The notes under the pieces: generated by a model
The model's database searches: none
Told to the model about the DNA's origin: nothing
Seen by the model: the letters and a program-made list of their open reading frames with translations, nothing else
Part shown: in pieces, positions 13,830 through 15,460 of the stretch
How positions within the stretch are numbered: the stretch's first letter is position 1
Layout of the letters: each line of letters begins with the position of its first letter
Source of the DNA: an uncultured Clostridia bacterium
Lineage (GTDB): Bacteria > Bacillota > Clostridia > Lachnospirales > Anaerotignaceae
Reading direction: 5' to 3'
DNA length: 15,460 bases
NCBI GenBank assembly: GCA_910587195.1
Contig: CAJUKL010000052.1
Location: 1-15,460, forward strand
Translations under genes and position numbers: made by a program

Positions 13830-15000
13830 GCCAAAATGGGATGATGAGGAATTAAATTGGATTTTAGAAAATAGTAAACAGATAAAAACACCCTTTTTTT
13901 TGTTGAATGAAGATAAATTGAAAGATAATGTGACTTTTTTAAAGAAAAAATTGGGAACAAGATTTGCAGTATGTTTTTCTATAAAGGCTAATCCATGGTA
14001 TGCATCTGTTGCGGCAAAATATGTGGACTATCTGGAAGTTTGCTCTCATGGAGAATGGGAACTATGTAGAAGGCAAGGAATTCTAGCAAATAAAATAACT
14101 GCATGTGGTGTATACAAAAGTGATATGGAGTTAAAAAGATTGGTAGAATCTAGACCACGTAGAATATCAATTGAGTCAATATTACAATTAGAACAGATTG
14201 CAAAACATGCATCTACTAGTGGAATTAAAACAAATGTTCTCCTACGTATTAGCAGTGGAAATCAATTTGGTATGGAACTAGATCAGGCTATTGAGGTTTT
14301 AAATCATCAAGACAAATTTCCTTTTCTTCAGATTAGAGGAATTCATTATTATTCTGGTACTCAAAAAAGACAAGTAGAAGCAATTAGAAATGATATTGCT
14401 TTACTTGAAGAGGTAGAAAATCGAGTAAAAGGGAATTTTATGGAAATAGAATATGGGCCAGGATTAGGAGTGCCTCAATTTCAAAACCATACATCAGAAG
14501 AATATGACTTATTACTTTCAGAACTGATAAAACAGCTTCAAGTATTATCTAAAAAATTTTGGATTACATTGGAATTTGGACGCTTGTTGACAGCAGATAC
14601 AGGAATTTATATTACAGAAATCGTTGATCAAAAAACAAATAATGGTAAAGAATATTATATAGTAGATGGTGGAATTCATCATTTACAATATTATGGTCAG
14701 ATAAAAGGACAGCTGTTGCCATTTATTTATACTAAAGAAAAAAATGAAATTACAGAAAATAAAGAATTTGCAATCTGTGGTTCACTATGTACTACAAATG
14801 ATGTTTTGATTCGATCTGTATATCTGCCAACAAAAAAATTAGGTGATCGAATTGTATTTTTAAACACAGGAGCTTACTGTATAACAGAAGGAATTAGTCT
14901 TTTTTTAAGTAGAGATTTGCCTAAAATTGTGATGAATAAACAGCACAAACTTATCATTGTGAGGGATTCTGCTGCTAGTTATCCTCTTAATATGAAATAA
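13822..15000 (+). CDS. Fold-type III PLP-dependent amino acid decarboxylase (LysA/SbnH/BtrK type)
   Basis: A 392-residue alanine-racemase-fold decarboxylase. PLP Lys is K55 in FSIKANPW (family YAVKAN), and VCSHGEWEL (73-81) is the second barrel strand. IHYYSGTQ (174-181) replaces the usual IH.H.GSQ, EFGR is at 251-254, and DGG at 282-284. CGSLCTTNDVL (319-329) carries the catalytic Cys C323 and Asp D327, and NTGAYC is at 349-354. All key residues are present. Relatives decarboxylate diaminopimelate, ornithine/arginine, the citryl-diaminopropionate intermediate of staphyloferrin B (SbnH), or ACP-bound glutamate (BtrK). Together with an SbnA-like gene in the same operon, a decarboxylated diaminopropionate-like or beta-substituted alanine product is likely. 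The ATG at 13822 has GGAGA ahead and overlaps the previous gene. Lysine biosynthesis is unlikely here. Confidence 0.88.
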   Translation: MFKPKWDDEELNWILENSKQIKTPFFLLNEDKLKDNVTFLKKKLGTRFAVCFSIKANPWYASVAAKYVDYLEVCSHGEWELCRRQGILANKITACGVYKSDMELKRLVESRPRRISIESILQLEQIAKHASTSGIKTNVLLRISSGNQFGMELDQAIEVLNHQDKFPFLQIRGIHYYSGTQKRQVEAIRNDIALLEEVENRVKGNFMEIEYGPGLGVPQFQNHTSEEYDLLLSELIKQLQVLSKKFWITLEFGRLLTADTGIYITEIVDQKTNNGKEYYIVDGGIHHLQYYGQIKGQLLPFIYTKEKNEITENKEFAICGSLCTTNDVLIRSVYLPTKKLGDRIVFLNTGAYCITEGISLFLSRDLPKIVMNKQHKLIIVRDSAASYPLNMK

Positions 15001-15117
15001 GTTCCCAAGGTTTTATAATGGTAGATGTTTTATGAGTATATTGAAATATAAAAGTTAAATTAGAAATAGAACTTTTGAATAAATTATAAAAATGCAAGAT
15101 TTAAATATATTTAAACT

Positions 15118-15246
15118 TTAAAAACTACATGGGAGTGGTTGAACCGGCATTTTTAAAAGAAGAACTTTTTTCACTTGTGAAAAGTTTCCTTGTTGTTTTG
15201 CTCCAGTTTGTGTAAAACGAACGTCTACTAGGCGTTTTGTATTCAT
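15118..15246 (-). CDS. Possible 42-aa small ORF in a GC-richer block
   Basis: The minus-strand frame starts MNTKRLVDVRFTQTGAKQQ and ends MPVQPLPCSF. It has only a weak ribosome site. The opposite strand also has a short open frame (from 15129, MGVVEPAFLKEEL to a stop at 15213-15215). The block is GC-richer than its surroundings and contains a hairpin ttttttcac-tt-gtgaaaagtt at about 15166-15186. It may be a repeated non-coding element rather than a gene. Confidence 0.25.
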   Translation of the reverse strand: MNTKRLVDVRFTQTGAKQQGNFSQVKKVLLLKMPVQPLPCSF

Positions 15247-15251
15247 ACCTA

Positions 15252-15286
15252 CAAGCTTTTTAAAAAAAGCTTGGCAAAAATTTTTA
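15252..15286 (+). terminator. Hairpin in the intergenic region, possible terminator
   Basis: caagcttttt (15252-15261) pairs with aaaaagcttg (15264-15273) and is followed by gcaaaaattttt. The T-run is displaced by about seven bases, so termination is plausible but weak. The rest of 15001-15423 is AT-rich, without a recognisable gene. Confidence 0.4.
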
Positions 15287-15423
15287 TAGAAGATTTCATT
15301 TTCCTGATATGAATATTAATAAAAATTATTTTTTCAAAATATACTATTTTTTTACACTCCCAACTGTATTATAATCAAAGTTTCTTTATAGATACTTAAA
15401 AAAAGGAGAGTGTAATTAAAATA

Positions 15424-15460
15424 ATGAAAAAGGAGATACTAATAACAAAGGAGATGTTAT
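15424..15460 (+). CDS. Possible start of the next gene (partial)
   Basis: ATG 15424 opens MKKEILITKEML to the window edge. AAAAGGAGAG lies at about 15402-15410, rather far (13-15 bases) from the ATG, and TATAAT at 15370-15375 could be its -10. Twelve codons do not allow identification. Confidence 0.35.
   Translation, partial: MKKEILITKEML

Overview
The window is AT-rich and reads as DNA from a low-GC anaerobic Bacillota, most likely a Clostridia/Lachnospiraceae-type genome. The grounds are strong GGAGG ribosome binding sites, A/T-biased codons, and accessory proteins typical of clostridial mobile elements. It is an accessory region built from several mobile elements placed end to end. No housekeeping gene is intact; the only core sequence is the last 17 codons of a tuf (EF-Tu) gene at 3385-3438.

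Region A (1-3240). The first ~54 bases look like the right end of an IS200/IS605-type element: the tail of TnpB overlapping a terminal hairpin. The element sits directly against, and apparently removes, the first codons of a DpnII/MboI-type restriction endonuclease gene. A DNA methyltransferase with a THPPY motif, a proteasome-like Ntn hydrolase whose residue after Met is Ser, and an unrecognised 247-residue protein follow on the same strand.

Region B (3241-8050). The tuf 3' remnant with a terminator probably marks an integration site. Two different pairs of direct repeats with an 11-base period flank it. To its right is a compact integrative-element module: a leftward XRE repressor, an operator-like palindrome, an excisionase-like small protein, a tyrosine integrase, a RepA-like helicase ATPase, tandem ~215-base units bounded by hairpins (candidate replication origin), a small conserved protein, two strong hairpin-T-tract signals and a GC-richer nested-hairpin block that may be an oriT. 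No relaxase gene is present.

Region C (8214-10098). The N-terminal nuclease part of an MmeI-like type IIG/IIL restriction-modification enzyme is cut off exactly where a complete ISAs1-family insertion sequence begins. That element has 16-base perfect terminal inverted repeats, a DDE transposase and no visible target duplication. The rest of the MmeI-like gene is absent, which suggests a deletion at the IS.

Region D (10117-15000). A good promoter precedes five tightly packed genes: a radical SAM protein with a SPASM-like cysteine-rich C-terminus, an SbnA/cysteine-synthase-like PLP enzyme, a class I SAM methyltransferase, an unrecognised ~284-residue protein (weakly BtrH/C39-like), and a fold-type III PLP decarboxylase of the LysA/SbnH/BtrK type. 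Overlapping ends and internal ribosome binding sites indicate translational coupling. I read this as an uncharacterised amino-acid-derived small-molecule pathway and the most interesting system here; its product cannot be deduced from sequence alone. The last ~460 bases hold a GC-richer block of uncertain nature, a hairpin, and the start of a possible next gene.
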